Source: Bacillota bacterium
GTDB lineage: Bacteria > Bacillota > Proteinivoracia > UBA4975
Length of the DNA stretch: 28,491 bases
Direction of reading: 5' to 3'
Assembly (NCBI GenBank): GCA_012727415.1
Contig: JAAYHI010000060.1
Coordinates: 1 to 28,491, forward strand
Shown here: one piece after another, positions 8,324-14,757 of the stretch
Layout: each line of letters begins with the position of its first letter
Position numbering within the stretch: the stretch's first letter is position 1
The notes under the pieces: model-generated
Database searches by the model: none
Told to the model about the DNA's origin: nothing
The model's input: only the letters and a program-made list of their open reading frames with translations
Made by a program: the position numbers and the translations under genes

Positions 8324-8353
8324 ATTATGCACCTTGTTGGGGGATAATGTCAA
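8324..8353 (-). promoter_or_regulatory. Promoter of the tetR-MMPL-heptad-repeat operon
   Basis: On the minus strand a perfect TTGACA (8353-8348) and CATAAT (8329-8324; 5 of 6) are spaced by 18 bases. This is the best sigma-A promoter match in the window. It suggests a strong promoter held in check by the TetR protein. Confidence 0.75.
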
Positions 8354-8375
8354 TATTAAACGTTAGTTTTTTATT

Positions 8376-8396
8376 AAAAAAGGCGCCTTGCGGCGC
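8376..8396 (-). terminator. Intrinsic terminator of pepT
   Basis: On the minus strand GCGCC-GCAA-GGCGC is followed by C and six U residues, starting immediately after the pepT UAA codon. Confidence 0.85.
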
Positions 8397-8397
8397 T

Positions 8398-9618
8398 TTA
8401 CTTGCTGTTGAGCTCGATTATTTTCAGAATGACGGCGACGGCTTTATTCATGGAGTCGATGGGGATGAATTCGAATCTGCCGTGATAATTGTGCCCGCCG
8501 GTGAAGATGTTGGGGCAGGGCAGTCCCATATAGGACAACCTTGCGCCATCGGTGCCTCCCCGGACGGGGGTTATCCTGGGCTCAACCCCGACTGCTTCCA
8601 TGGCCTTTTTGGCCAGGAGGACGATGTCGAAGACGGGCTCAATCTTTTCCTTCATGTTGTAGTAGGAATCTGTCAGCTGCAGGTCTACTGTCCCGGGGCC
8701 ATACTTTTTGTTGATAAAGTCTGCGGCTTGCTCCATGATATCCTTTTTGCGGGTGAAGAGATCTTGGCAATGGTCCCTGACGATATACTGCATCTTCGTT
8801 TGTTCCACATCGCCCCGGATATCTGTGAGGTGGATAAATCCCTCGTAGCCCTCGGTGTACTCAGGCCTTTCCCCCACTGGCAGCAGGGAATTGTACTCCA
8901 TGGCAATGAGCATGGAATTGATCATTGTATTTTTTGCTGTGCCTGGGTGCACATTGCGTCCCTGGAAAGTAAGTTTAGCGCTGGCAGCGTTAAAGTTTTC
9001 GTATTCCAGTTCGCCCAGGGGGCCGCCGTCGACAGTGTAGGCAAAGTCGGCATTGAATTTAGCTACGTCAAAGAAATCTGCCCCCCTGCCGATCTCTTCA
9101 TCGGGAGTAAAGGCGATTTTTATTGTGCCATGGGGTATTTCGGGATGGGCGCATAAGTACTCTACCGCAGTGATAATCTCGGCAATGCCGGCCTTGTCAT
9201 CTGCTCCCAGCAGGGTGGTGCCGTCGGTGACTATGAGGGATTGTCCCTCATAGTCCTTTAATTCCGGGAAGTCTGCCGGGGAGAGGACAATATTCTTTTC
9301 CCTGTTTAGGAGGATGTCGCCGCCCTTATATTCCACCAGGGCAGGCTTGACATTTGCTCCTGAAGCGTCAGGGCTTGTGTCCATGTGAGCGATGAAGCCA
9401 ATGGTCTTTACTTCCCTGTCGATATTCCCAGGCAGTGTCGCCATGACATAGCCCCTGGCATCCATCGATGCGTCTTCCAGGCCTATCTCCTTCAGCTCTT
9501 GAACTAATACCTTGCCTAATTCCAGCTGTCCCTTGGTACTGGGGCAGGACTCCCCTTCGGGATCCGATTGGGTATTGAGCCTTACATACCGTAAAAACCG
9601 CTCGACAACCTTGTCCAC
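8398..9618 (-). CDS. pepT: Peptidase T (tripeptide aminopeptidase)
   Basis: PepT is a cytoplasmic M20-family di-zinc aminopeptidase that removes the N-terminal residue of tripeptides. The 406-residue product has every expected active-site block: HMDTSPDASG (His78, Asp80), LLGADDKAG (Asp140), TPDEEIGRGAD (Glu174/Glu175), VDGGPLGE (Asp197), RGGTDGARLS and FTGGHNYHGRFEF (His379). These positions closely match the E. coli enzyme. The frame is open from GTG 9627, but AGGAG is too close to that codon. GTG 9618 has AGGAG 8 bases upstream and gives MDKVVERFLRYV, which matches the E. coli N-terminus MDKLLERFLNYV. It is divergent from pcp, another peptide-trimming enzyme, which suggests that short peptides are a nutrient source. 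Confidence 0.96.
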   Translation of the reverse strand: MDKVVERFLRYVRLNTQSDPEGESCPSTKGQLELGKVLVQELKEIGLEDASMDARGYVMATLPGNIDREVKTIGFIAHMDTSPDASGANVKPALVEYKGGDILLNREKNIVLSPADFPELKDYEGQSLIVTDGTTLLGADDKAGIAEIITAVEYLCAHPEIPHGTIKIAFTPDEEIGRGADFFDVAKFNADFAYTVDGGPLGELEYENFNAASAKLTFQGRNVHPGTAKNTMINSMLIAMEYNSLLPVGERPEYTEGYEGFIHLTDIRGDVEQTKMQYIVRDHCQDLFTRKKDIMEQAADFINKKYGPGTVDLQLTDSYYNMKEKIEPVFDIVLLAKKAMEAVGVEPRITPVRGGTDGARLSYMGLPCPNIFTGGHNYHGRFEFIPIDSMNKAVAVILKIIELNSK

Positions 9619-9650
9619 TCTGGTCACTCCTAACCTTTTAATTCATTATA

Positions 9651-9659
9651 ATTATAGCA
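9651..9659 (-). promoter_or_regulatory. Extended -10 promoter of pepT
   Basis: On the minus strand TGC-TATAAT is a perfect extended -10 element, about 35 bases upstream of the GTG start. No good -35 box is visible, as is usual for extended -10 promoters. Confidence 0.55.
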
Positions 9660-9689
9660 GTAAAGAACCTGTGGGGGTATTGTCTTTTG

Positions 9690-9698
9690 TGCTAGAAT
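9690..9698 (+). promoter_or_regulatory. Extended -10 promoter of pcp
   Basis: TGC-TAGAAT (5 of 6 to TATAAT plus the TGN extension) would start transcription near 9705, shortly before the ribosome binding site CGGAGGG (9715-9721). It lies back to back with the pepT promoter. Confidence 0.45.
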
Positions 9699-9728
9699 AA
9701 AGTCACAGTATAAACGGAGGGATGGCCC

Positions 9729-10334
9729 GTGAAAATTCTCGTCACTGGATTTATGCCCTTTGGCGGCGAAGAAATCAATCCTGCCTGGGAGGCGGTGAAA
9801 CTGCTGCCGGATACAATTAATGGTGCTGAAATCCTCAAGGCAGAATTGCTTACAGTATTCCGTAAGGGCGCTCAAGTTCTGCAAGCTCTCATTGAAGCCC
9901 ACCAGCCTGATGCCGTTCTCTGCGTCGGCCAGGCAGGAGGCAGGGCATCCATGGCCGTGGAAAGGGTGGGAATCAACTTGCGGGATGCCCGGATTGAAGA
10001 CAATGAAGGCAACAGGCCCCGTGACGAAAAGATAATCCCTGGAGGCAAGGACGCTTATTTCAGCAACCTTCACACCCGGGCCATTGTTGAGCGCCTGCAA
10101 AATTGCGGCATTCCGGCAGCATTGTCTTACTCAGCCGGAACCTATGTCTGCAATGAAGTCTTATATCACTTGCTCTATTGGATTGATACCCTTTACCCGC
10201 AAATGCAAGGGGGCTTTATCCACGTCCCCTATGACCCGGCCCAGGCGGCAAAGATGTCTTCGCCGGCTCCCTCGCTGCCCATTGCCACTGTCAGCGAAGG
10301 GCTGAAGCTCGCCCTCCAGGAAATCAGCCAGTGA
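9729..10334 (+). CDS. pcp: Pyrrolidone-carboxylate peptidase (pyroglutamyl peptidase I)
   Basis: Pcp is a cytoplasmic cysteine peptidase of family C15 that removes N-terminal pyroglutamate from peptides. The 201-residue product has the usual length and the family layout: KILVTGFMPFGGEEINPAW at the N-terminus, the catalytic Glu in GGRASMAVERVGIN (Glu78), the nucleophile in SAGTYVCNEVLY (Cys141) and the His in GGFIHVPY (His165). The GTG start is 7 bases from GGAGGG; an ATG at 9722 is out of frame. It is transcribed divergently from pepT. Pcp would unblock pyroglutamyl peptides that PepT cannot attack, so the two enzymes are complementary. A terminator hairpin overlaps the 3' end of the gene. 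Confidence 0.96.
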   Translation: MKILVTGFMPFGGEEINPAWEAVKLLPDTINGAEILKAELLTVFRKGAQVLQALIEAHQPDAVLCVGQAGGRASMAVERVGINLRDARIEDNEGNRPRDEKIIPGGKDAYFSNLHTRAIVERLQNCGIPAALSYSAGTYVCNEVLYHLLYWIDTLYPQMQGGFIHVPYDPAQAAKMSSPAPSLPIATVSEGLKLALQEISQ

Positions 10335-10354
10335 GCATCCCAGGGCTGATTTTT
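10321..10354 (+). terminator. Intrinsic terminator of pcp
   Basis: AAATCAGCC (10321-10329) pairs with GGCTGATTT (10344-10352), with a 14-base loop and a short T run. The pcp stop codon lies in the loop. The 3' edge touches the -35 box of the next promoter. Confidence 0.65.
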
Positions 10355-10380
10355 GCCCAGGGCTCTCCTTGCGATATAAT
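10353..10380 (+). promoter_or_regulatory. Promoter of the mtnA operon
   Basis: TTGCCC (10353-10358; 4 of 6) and a perfect TATAAT (10375-10380) are spaced by 16 bases, about 30 bases before the mtnA start. The leader is too short for a SAM riboswitch or other large RNA element, and I see none. Confidence 0.65.
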
Positions 10381-10409
10381 AGACGTAGTGTATTACAGGA
10401 GGTTAGAAA

Positions 10410-11453
10410 ATGAAATACGAGACTCTTGCTTTCGATGGGGAAGTTCTGCGCTTGCTGGATCAGCGCAAGTTGCCTGGGACAATAGAATTTTTTACGGCCA
10501 AGACATACAAGGATGTTGAGTACGCCATTGCGGAGATGGTGGTGCGGGGGGCGCCGGCAATTGGTGCGGCAGCTGCTTTTGGTGTGTATTTGGCTGCGGC
10601 AGAGTATGCCGACCTGGCCAAAGGGGAATTCCACGCCAAGCTCGCTGCTGCCTGCCAGGAGTTGGCGGGTGCCCGGCCTACAGCTGTAAATCTCACCTGG
10701 GCGATTGAGCGCATGCTCAGTAAGGTCACAGCAATGGAAGGTGAACCTGTAAGCAGCATTGTCGAGTCCCTCCTGGAAGAGGCAAAAACTATAGTCAGGG
10801 AAGACGTCGAGATCAACAAGGCAATTGCCCGCCATGGCAACGAGATTGTCGCCCCGGGAGCGACGATTCTCACCCATTGCAATACCGGCTCCCTGGCCAC
10901 TGCCGGCGGCGGCACTGCCCTGGGGATCATCATGGCAGCTCATAACTCGGGAAAGAACATTGAGGTTTATGTCGACGAGACCAGGCCGCTGCTGCAGGGG
11001 GCAAGGCTCACGGCCTTTGAACTGATGCAGGCAGGAGTACCTGCCACCCTGATTGTAGACAGCGTTGCCGCTACCCTGATGCGGGAAGACAAGATAGACT
11101 TAGTGCTGGTTGGGGCCGACCGCATTGCCGCCAACGGCGACACCGCCAACAAGATCGGAACCTACATGCTGTCGGAGCTGGCTGGCCGCTTTGGGGTGCC
11201 CTTCTACGTGGTGGCGCCGACTTCTTCCATTGACCTGTCTGTCCCTGACGGCAGCCACATCGTCATTGAGGAAAGGTCTGCCCGGGAGGTCACTCATATT
11301 GGCGGTCTGCGGATTGCTCCTGAGGGTATAAAGGTCTATAACCCGGCCTTTGACATCACTCCCCATGGCAATATAAACGGCATTGTTACCGAAAAGGGCA
11401 TTATCCGGCCTCATTATGCCAGGAACGTCAGCGAGCTCTTAGGGGCTGAGTAG
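10410..11453 (+). CDS. mtnA: S-methyl-5-thioribose-1-phosphate isomerase (or 5-deoxyribose-1-P isomerase)
   Basis: MtnA converts the aldose S-methyl-5-thioribose-1-phosphate to the ketose S-methyl-5-thioribulose-1-phosphate in methionine salvage. Close relatives act on 5-deoxyribose-1-phosphate. The 347-residue protein has the usual length and the diagnostic blocks: MVVRGAPAIGAAAAFG, THCNTGSLATAGGGTALG with the catalytic Cys157, VDETRPLLQGARLTAFEL, and VGADRIAANGDTANKIGTY with the catalytic Asp237. The MtnA-specific Cys/Asp pair argues against an eIF2B alpha-type regulatory protein. The ATG start has AGGAGG 7 bases upstream. It is the first gene of a four-gene operon; the next gene, a class II aldolase, starts 11 bases after its stop. 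The substrate (methylthio, 5-deoxy or both) cannot be decided from sequence. Confidence 0.93.
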   Translation: MKYETLAFDGEVLRLLDQRKLPGTIEFFTAKTYKDVEYAIAEMVVRGAPAIGAAAAFGVYLAAAEYADLAKGEFHAKLAAACQELAGARPTAVNLTWAIERMLSKVTAMEGEPVSSIVESLLEEAKTIVREDVEINKAIARHGNEIVAPGATILTHCNTGSLATAGGGTALGIIMAAHNSGKNIEVYVDETRPLLQGARLTAFELMQAGVPATLIVDSVAATLMREDKIDLVLVGADRIAANGDTANKIGTYMLSELAGRFGVPFYVVAPTSSIDLSVPDGSHIVIEERSAREVTHIGGLRIAPEGIKVYNPAFDITPHGNINGIVTEKGIIRPHYARNVSELLGAE

Positions 11454-11464
11454 GGGGCCTTAAG

Positions 11465-12109
11465 ATGCAATTCACTGCACAGCGCCGGCAGGTGGTGGAG
11501 TACGGCCGCCAGATGGCCAGGGCTGCCCTGGCGGTGGGCACCTGGGGGAACATCAGCTGCAGGCTTCCCGGCAACCTGATGGCCATTACCCCCAGCGGCA
11601 TGGAGTACGAGGCCCTGGAGCCTAAGGACATTGTCATAATGGACTTGGAGGGCAACTGCCTGGAGGGGGAATGCAAGCCCTCCACTGAGCAGCCCTTGCA
11701 CAGGGCAATATATGCTGCCAGGGATGATGTGGGGGCAATAGTGCATACCCACAGCGTCTATGCCTCCGCCATGGCGGCAGCCCGCAAGCCCATCCCCGCT
11801 GCAGTGGAGGACCTGGTTCAGATAGTGGGGGGAGATGTGCGGGTGGCTGCGTACGCCTTACCTGGCAGTTCTCAATTGGGCAGCAATGCAGTGGCGGCGC
11901 TGGCTGGCCGCAATGGTGCCCTGCTGGCCAACCACGGTGTCGTCGGTGTCGGCACCGAGCTGGGGCAGGCCCTGCTCATCTGCCAGATTATTGAGAAAAG
12001 CGCTCAGATTTATATAGCCGCCCAGGCCATCGGGGGCGTGGTGGAACTGCCCCAGGAAGATATAGATATTATGCGGGATTTCTTTTTACATAAATATGGG
12101 CAGCGCTAA
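11465..12109 (+). CDS. Class II aldolase, fuculose-phosphate aldolase family (probable methylthioribulose-1-P/deoxyribulose-1-P aldolase)
   Basis: Class II aldolases of this fold use Zn2+ to split ketose-1-phosphates into DHAP and an aldehyde. The 214-residue protein has GNIS (28-31), TPSG (42-45), PSTEQPLHRAIY with Glu75, HTHS with His94 and His96, and ANHGVV with His157. These correspond to the catalytic Glu73 and zinc ligands His92, His94 and His155 of E. coli FucA. It sits between mtnA and mtaD. The likely substrate is therefore the MtnA product, S-methyl-5-thioribulose-1-phosphate (giving DHAP plus methylthioacetaldehyde), or 5-deoxyribulose-1-phosphate (giving DHAP plus lactaldehyde), as in the DHAP-shunt aldolase of Rhodospirillum rubrum or DrdA of Bacillus. 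The MtnB dehydratase shares this fold and cannot be fully excluded, but no later classical-salvage gene (mtnW, mtnX, mtnC, mtnD) is present here. Confidence 0.85.
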   Translation: MQFTAQRRQVVEYGRQMARAALAVGTWGNISCRLPGNLMAITPSGMEYEALEPKDIVIMDLEGNCLEGECKPSTEQPLHRAIYAARDDVGAIVHTHSVYASAMAAARKPIPAAVEDLVQIVGGDVRVAAYALPGSSQLGSNAVAALAGRNGALLANHGVVGVGTELGQALLICQIIEKSAQIYIAAQAIGGVVELPQEDIDIMRDFFLHKYGQR

Positions 12110-12121
12110 GGAGGGATAGGG

Positions 12122-13390
12122 ATGGAATCTGTGCTGTTTAAGGGCCCCTGGGTGGCAGGGGTGGGCGAAGCGGATGTGGGAGTCCGAGACGGCAGAATTG
12201 CCCTGGTGGGCAGGGCGGAGGCTGGGGACCGGTATGACAGGATAATAGAAGCAGATGGCTGCGCTCTCATACCTGGCCTTGTCAACTGCCATGGCCATGC
12301 GGCCATGACCTTGTTCCGGGGCATCGCCGACGATTTGCCCCTGAGACGGTGGCTGGAGGAAAAGATCTGGCCCCTTGAGGCAAAGCTCACTGCCGAGTGC
12401 GTCTATTGGGGCAGCATGTTGGCCATGGCCGAGATGATCCGGGGAGGCACCACCACTTTTACCGACATGTATTTTTTTGAAGAGGAGACTGCCCGAGCAG
12501 CCGAGGAAGCGGGAATGCGGGCTGTTCTTTCCAGGGGCCTTGCCGTGGGGCCTAATTTACATAATGCTCTTCGCGAAAACCGGCAACTGGCGGAGGAATG
12601 GCATCAGCGCGGGGATGGCCGCATTACCGTGCAACTGGGCCCCCATGCCCTGTATACCTGCCCTCCCCGGCAGCTGGAGCCAATCCTCGACCTGGCGGCG
12701 GAGCTGGATCTGGCCCTGCAAATCCATGTGGCGGAAACAAAGGAGGAAGTGGAAGAATCCATTGCCCGCTACGGCAAGAGCCCGGTGGCGGTTCTGGAGG
12801 AAACAGGCCTGTTTCAGTTCCCGGTGCTGGCGGCCCACTGTGTCCACGTAAGTGAGGAGGATATTGGAATTCTTGCCCGCAACAAGGTGCACGTAAGCCA
12901 TAACCCGGTGAGCAACCTGAAATTAGGCAGCGGCATTGCTCCGGTCCCCCAGATGCTTGCAGCGGGGATGATTGTCGGCCTGGGCACCGACGGGGCTTCC
13001 AGCAACAACAATCTCGACATGTTTTTGGAGATGCGCATGGCGGCTTTAATCCATAAGGGCATAGCAAATGACCCCACTTTGGTGCCGGCGGGGCTGGCCC
13101 TGGAAATGGCCACTTCCCTGGGGGCGAAAGCTCTTTTCCTGGAGGATGTGGGCAGTATCGAGGAGGGGATGAAGGCAGATATCACCCTGATAGACCTCAA
13201 CCAGGTTCACCTCTCCCCCCGTCACGACCCCTGTGCTGCCATTGCCTATGCCGCCAAGGCCAGTGATGTTACCCTGGTGATGGCAGACGGCAGGATCCTT
13301 CTGGAAGAGGGCAGGCTTACGACCATCGATGAAGAACGCACTATCTACGAGGCCCAACGCTGCTTACGGGCTCTTCAGGAGCAACTATGA
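12122..13390 (+). CDS. mtaD: 5-methylthioadenosine/S-adenosylhomocysteine deaminase
   Basis: MtaD is an amidohydrolase that deaminates 5'-methylthioadenosine and S-adenosylhomocysteine to the inosine forms; archaeal relatives (DadD) also accept 5'-deoxyadenosine. The 422-residue product has the metal-dependent hydrolase layout: a small N-terminal beta domain, then VNCHGHAAMTLFRGIADD with His57 and His59, IHVAETKEE with His202 and Glu205, AAHCVHVSEED with His239, SHNPVSNLKLGSG, and the metal-site Asp290 in GLGTDGASSNNNLDM. The W-L-E-E-K-I-W-P segment near residue 80 is typical of MtaD rather than cytosine deaminase. AAGGAGGG lies 6 bases before the ATG. The gap to the aldolase gene is 12 bases, and the stop codon overlaps the next start as ATGA. 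No nucleoside phosphorylase, which the pathway needs next, is in the window. Confidence 0.94.
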   Translation: MESVLFKGPWVAGVGEADVGVRDGRIALVGRAEAGDRYDRIIEADGCALIPGLVNCHGHAAMTLFRGIADDLPLRRWLEEKIWPLEAKLTAECVYWGSMLAMAEMIRGGTTTFTDMYFFEEETARAAEEAGMRAVLSRGLAVGPNLHNALRENRQLAEEWHQRGDGRITVQLGPHALYTCPPRQLEPILDLAAELDLALQIHVAETKEEVEESIARYGKSPVAVLEETGLFQFPVLAAHCVHVSEEDIGILARNKVHVSHNPVSNLKLGSGIAPVPQMLAAGMIVGLGTDGASSNNNLDMFLEMRMAALIHKGIANDPTLVPAGLALEMATSLGAKALFLEDVGSIEEGMKADITLIDLNQVHLSPRHDPCAAIAYAAKASDVTLVMADGRILLEEGRLTTIDEERTIYEAQRCLRALQEQL

Positions 13391-14565
13391 AGGACAAACA
13401 TTTTGAGACGATGGCTATTCATGCCGGCGGGGGCAGGAAGCCCGACAATTCCCTTAACGATCCCATCTTCCTGACTTCTGCCTTTACCTTTGACAGTCTG
13501 GATAAGGCTGCTGCCGCCTTTGCCTTCGAAACCGAAGATTATGTCTACACCCGGGGCAACAACCCCACCCTGCGGGTGCTGGAGGAACGCATGGCTGCTC
13601 TGGAAGGCGGGGGCGGGGCAGTGGCATTTGCTTCGGGCATGGCGGCTATAAGCTCCGTCCTCCTCTCTTTGCTCAAGCCCGGAGATGAAATCATCACCCA
13701 TCGCATGCTCTATGGTTCCAGCCAGGACTTTATCAAAAACACACTGCCGCAGTACGGCATCTCCTCGCGCCTGCTGAATCTTACTGATCTTTTGAGCCTG
13801 GAGTCGGGGATTACCAAAAGGACTAAGGTCATATACTTTGAAACACCTGCAAACCCCAGCCTGGAAATCATCGACACCCGGGCAGTGTGCAGTATCGCTG
13901 CTGCCAGGGGAATCAAAGTCGTGGTGGACAATACCTTTGCCACACCTTATTTCCAGCGCCCTTTGGACTTGGGCGCCCATGTGGTAGTCCACAGCGCCAC
14001 AAAATATATCAGCGGCCATGGGGATGTTATCGCCGGCATTGCGGTGGCCAAAGATGTGGATTATGTGCAGCAGCTTAAATTCGGGTATCTCTGCGAATTT
14101 GGCGGTGTCATGAGCCCCTTTACTGCCTGGCTGCTGCTGCGGGGCATCAAGACTTTGGCCCTGCGGATGCGGGAACACCAGGCAAATGCCATGGCTGTCG
14201 CCTGTTATCTAAAAGAGCACCCCCGGGTGGGGAAGGTATACTATCCAGGGTTGCCGGATTTCCCCGGCCACGCCCTTGCCGCTGCTCAGATGAGCGGGTT
14301 TGGTGCCATTATCAGCTTCGAAATTAAGGGCAGCCTTGAACAGTCCAAAGCACTGGTCAACAGCTTAAAGTTGTTTACCCGGGCGGTGAGCCTCGGCGAT
14401 TGTGAAAGCTTGGTGCAACACCCCTTTGCCATGACCCACAGGGGCTACACTCCTGAAGAGGTCGAGGAGGCGGGCTTAAGTCCGGGATTAATCCGCCTTT
14501 CCGTTGGCCTGGAGCATAAGGAAGACCTCATTGCCGATTTGGACCAGGCCCTGGGGAGAATGTGA
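13387..14565 (+). CDS. Cys/Met metabolism PLP-dependent enzyme (methionine gamma-lyase-like)
   Basis: This 392-residue fold-type I PLP enzyme belongs to the cystathionine gamma-synthase / gamma-lyase / methionine gamma-lyase / O-acetylhomoserine sulfhydrylase family. Markers are HFETMAIHAGG at the N-terminus, DYVYTRGNNPTLRVLEERMAALE, FASGMAAI, VVDNTFATP (Asp181), the PLP lysine in HSATKYISGHGD (Lys206), SLGDCESLVQHPFAMTH and LIRLSVGLEH. The TLRVLE and SLGD-ESLVQHP-MTH blocks resemble methionine gamma-lyase. However, the active-site Cys of that enzyme (YGCT) is replaced here: the segment reads MLYGSSQDF, with Ser111. The reaction is therefore open between methanethiol release from methionine, methanethiol fixation on an activated homoserine, and cystathionine chemistry. 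The start overlaps the mtaD stop by 4 bases, so the two are translationally coupled. It ends the operon. Confidence 0.85.
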   Translation: MKDKHFETMAIHAGGGRKPDNSLNDPIFLTSAFTFDSLDKAAAAFAFETEDYVYTRGNNPTLRVLEERMAALEGGGGAVAFASGMAAISSVLLSLLKPGDEIITHRMLYGSSQDFIKNTLPQYGISSRLLNLTDLLSLESGITKRTKVIYFETPANPSLEIIDTRAVCSIAAARGIKVVVDNTFATPYFQRPLDLGAHVVVHSATKYISGHGDVIAGIAVAKDVDYVQQLKFGYLCEFGGVMSPFTAWLLLRGIKTLALRMREHQANAMAVACYLKEHPRVGKVYYPGLPDFPGHALAAAQMSGFGAIISFEIKGSLEQSKALVNSLKLFTRAVSLGDCESLVQHPFAMTHRGYTPEEVEEAGLSPGLIRLSVGLEHKEDLIADLDQALGRM

Positions 14566-14582
14566 TGCTTTTTTTGGAGAGA

Positions 14583-14614
14583 ACAGCCCTGAAATCTGTC
14601 GGGCTGTATTTTTT
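14583..14614 (+). terminator. Intrinsic terminator of the mtnA-mtaD operon
   Basis: ACAGCCC (14583-14589) pairs with GGGCTGT (14601-14607), followed by ATTTTTT. It closes the four-gene operon. Confidence 0.8.
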
Positions 14615-14640
14615 CACTTAGATTGTAGCAAGGGAACAAC

Positions 14641-14671
14641 GGAATTGAGCAATTCCAGTAAAGCCTATATT
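14641..14671 (+). promoter_or_regulatory. Palindrome and possible promoter before the lipoprotein gene
   Basis: GGAATTGAGCAATTCC (14641-14656) is a perfect 7-base inverted repeat with a 2-base centre. It contains TTGAGC (14645-14650), which could be a -35 box for TATATT (14666-14671), although the 15-base spacing is short. An operator overlapping the -35 box would allow repression. The remaining bases of 14615-14757 hold no gene I can support. Confidence 0.4.
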
Positions 14672-14757
14672 TCTATTGTTGAGTATCATGGATATGAGTT
14701 ACCTTATGGGCAGTTTCCAGAGCATGACTTGCCTATTGATTAAAAGGAGGAACAAAG

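Noticed and set aside
8347..9156. 269-residue plus-strand open frame opposite pepT
   Set aside because: It starts across the pepT terminator and its coding sequence is fully explained by pepT on the minus strand.
10381..10409. SAM riboswitch upstream of mtnA
   Set aside because: Only about 30 bases separate the -10 box from the start codon, too few for any known SAM-sensing RNA.
13375..14178. 267-residue minus-strand open frame opposite the PLP enzyme gene
   Set aside because: It is antisense to a strongly supported gene, with no domain or Shine-Dalgarno.
14504..14743. 79-residue open frame spanning the end of the PLP enzyme gene and its terminator
   Set aside because: It reads through a terminator hairpin, overlaps the previous gene out of frame and has no ribosome binding site.
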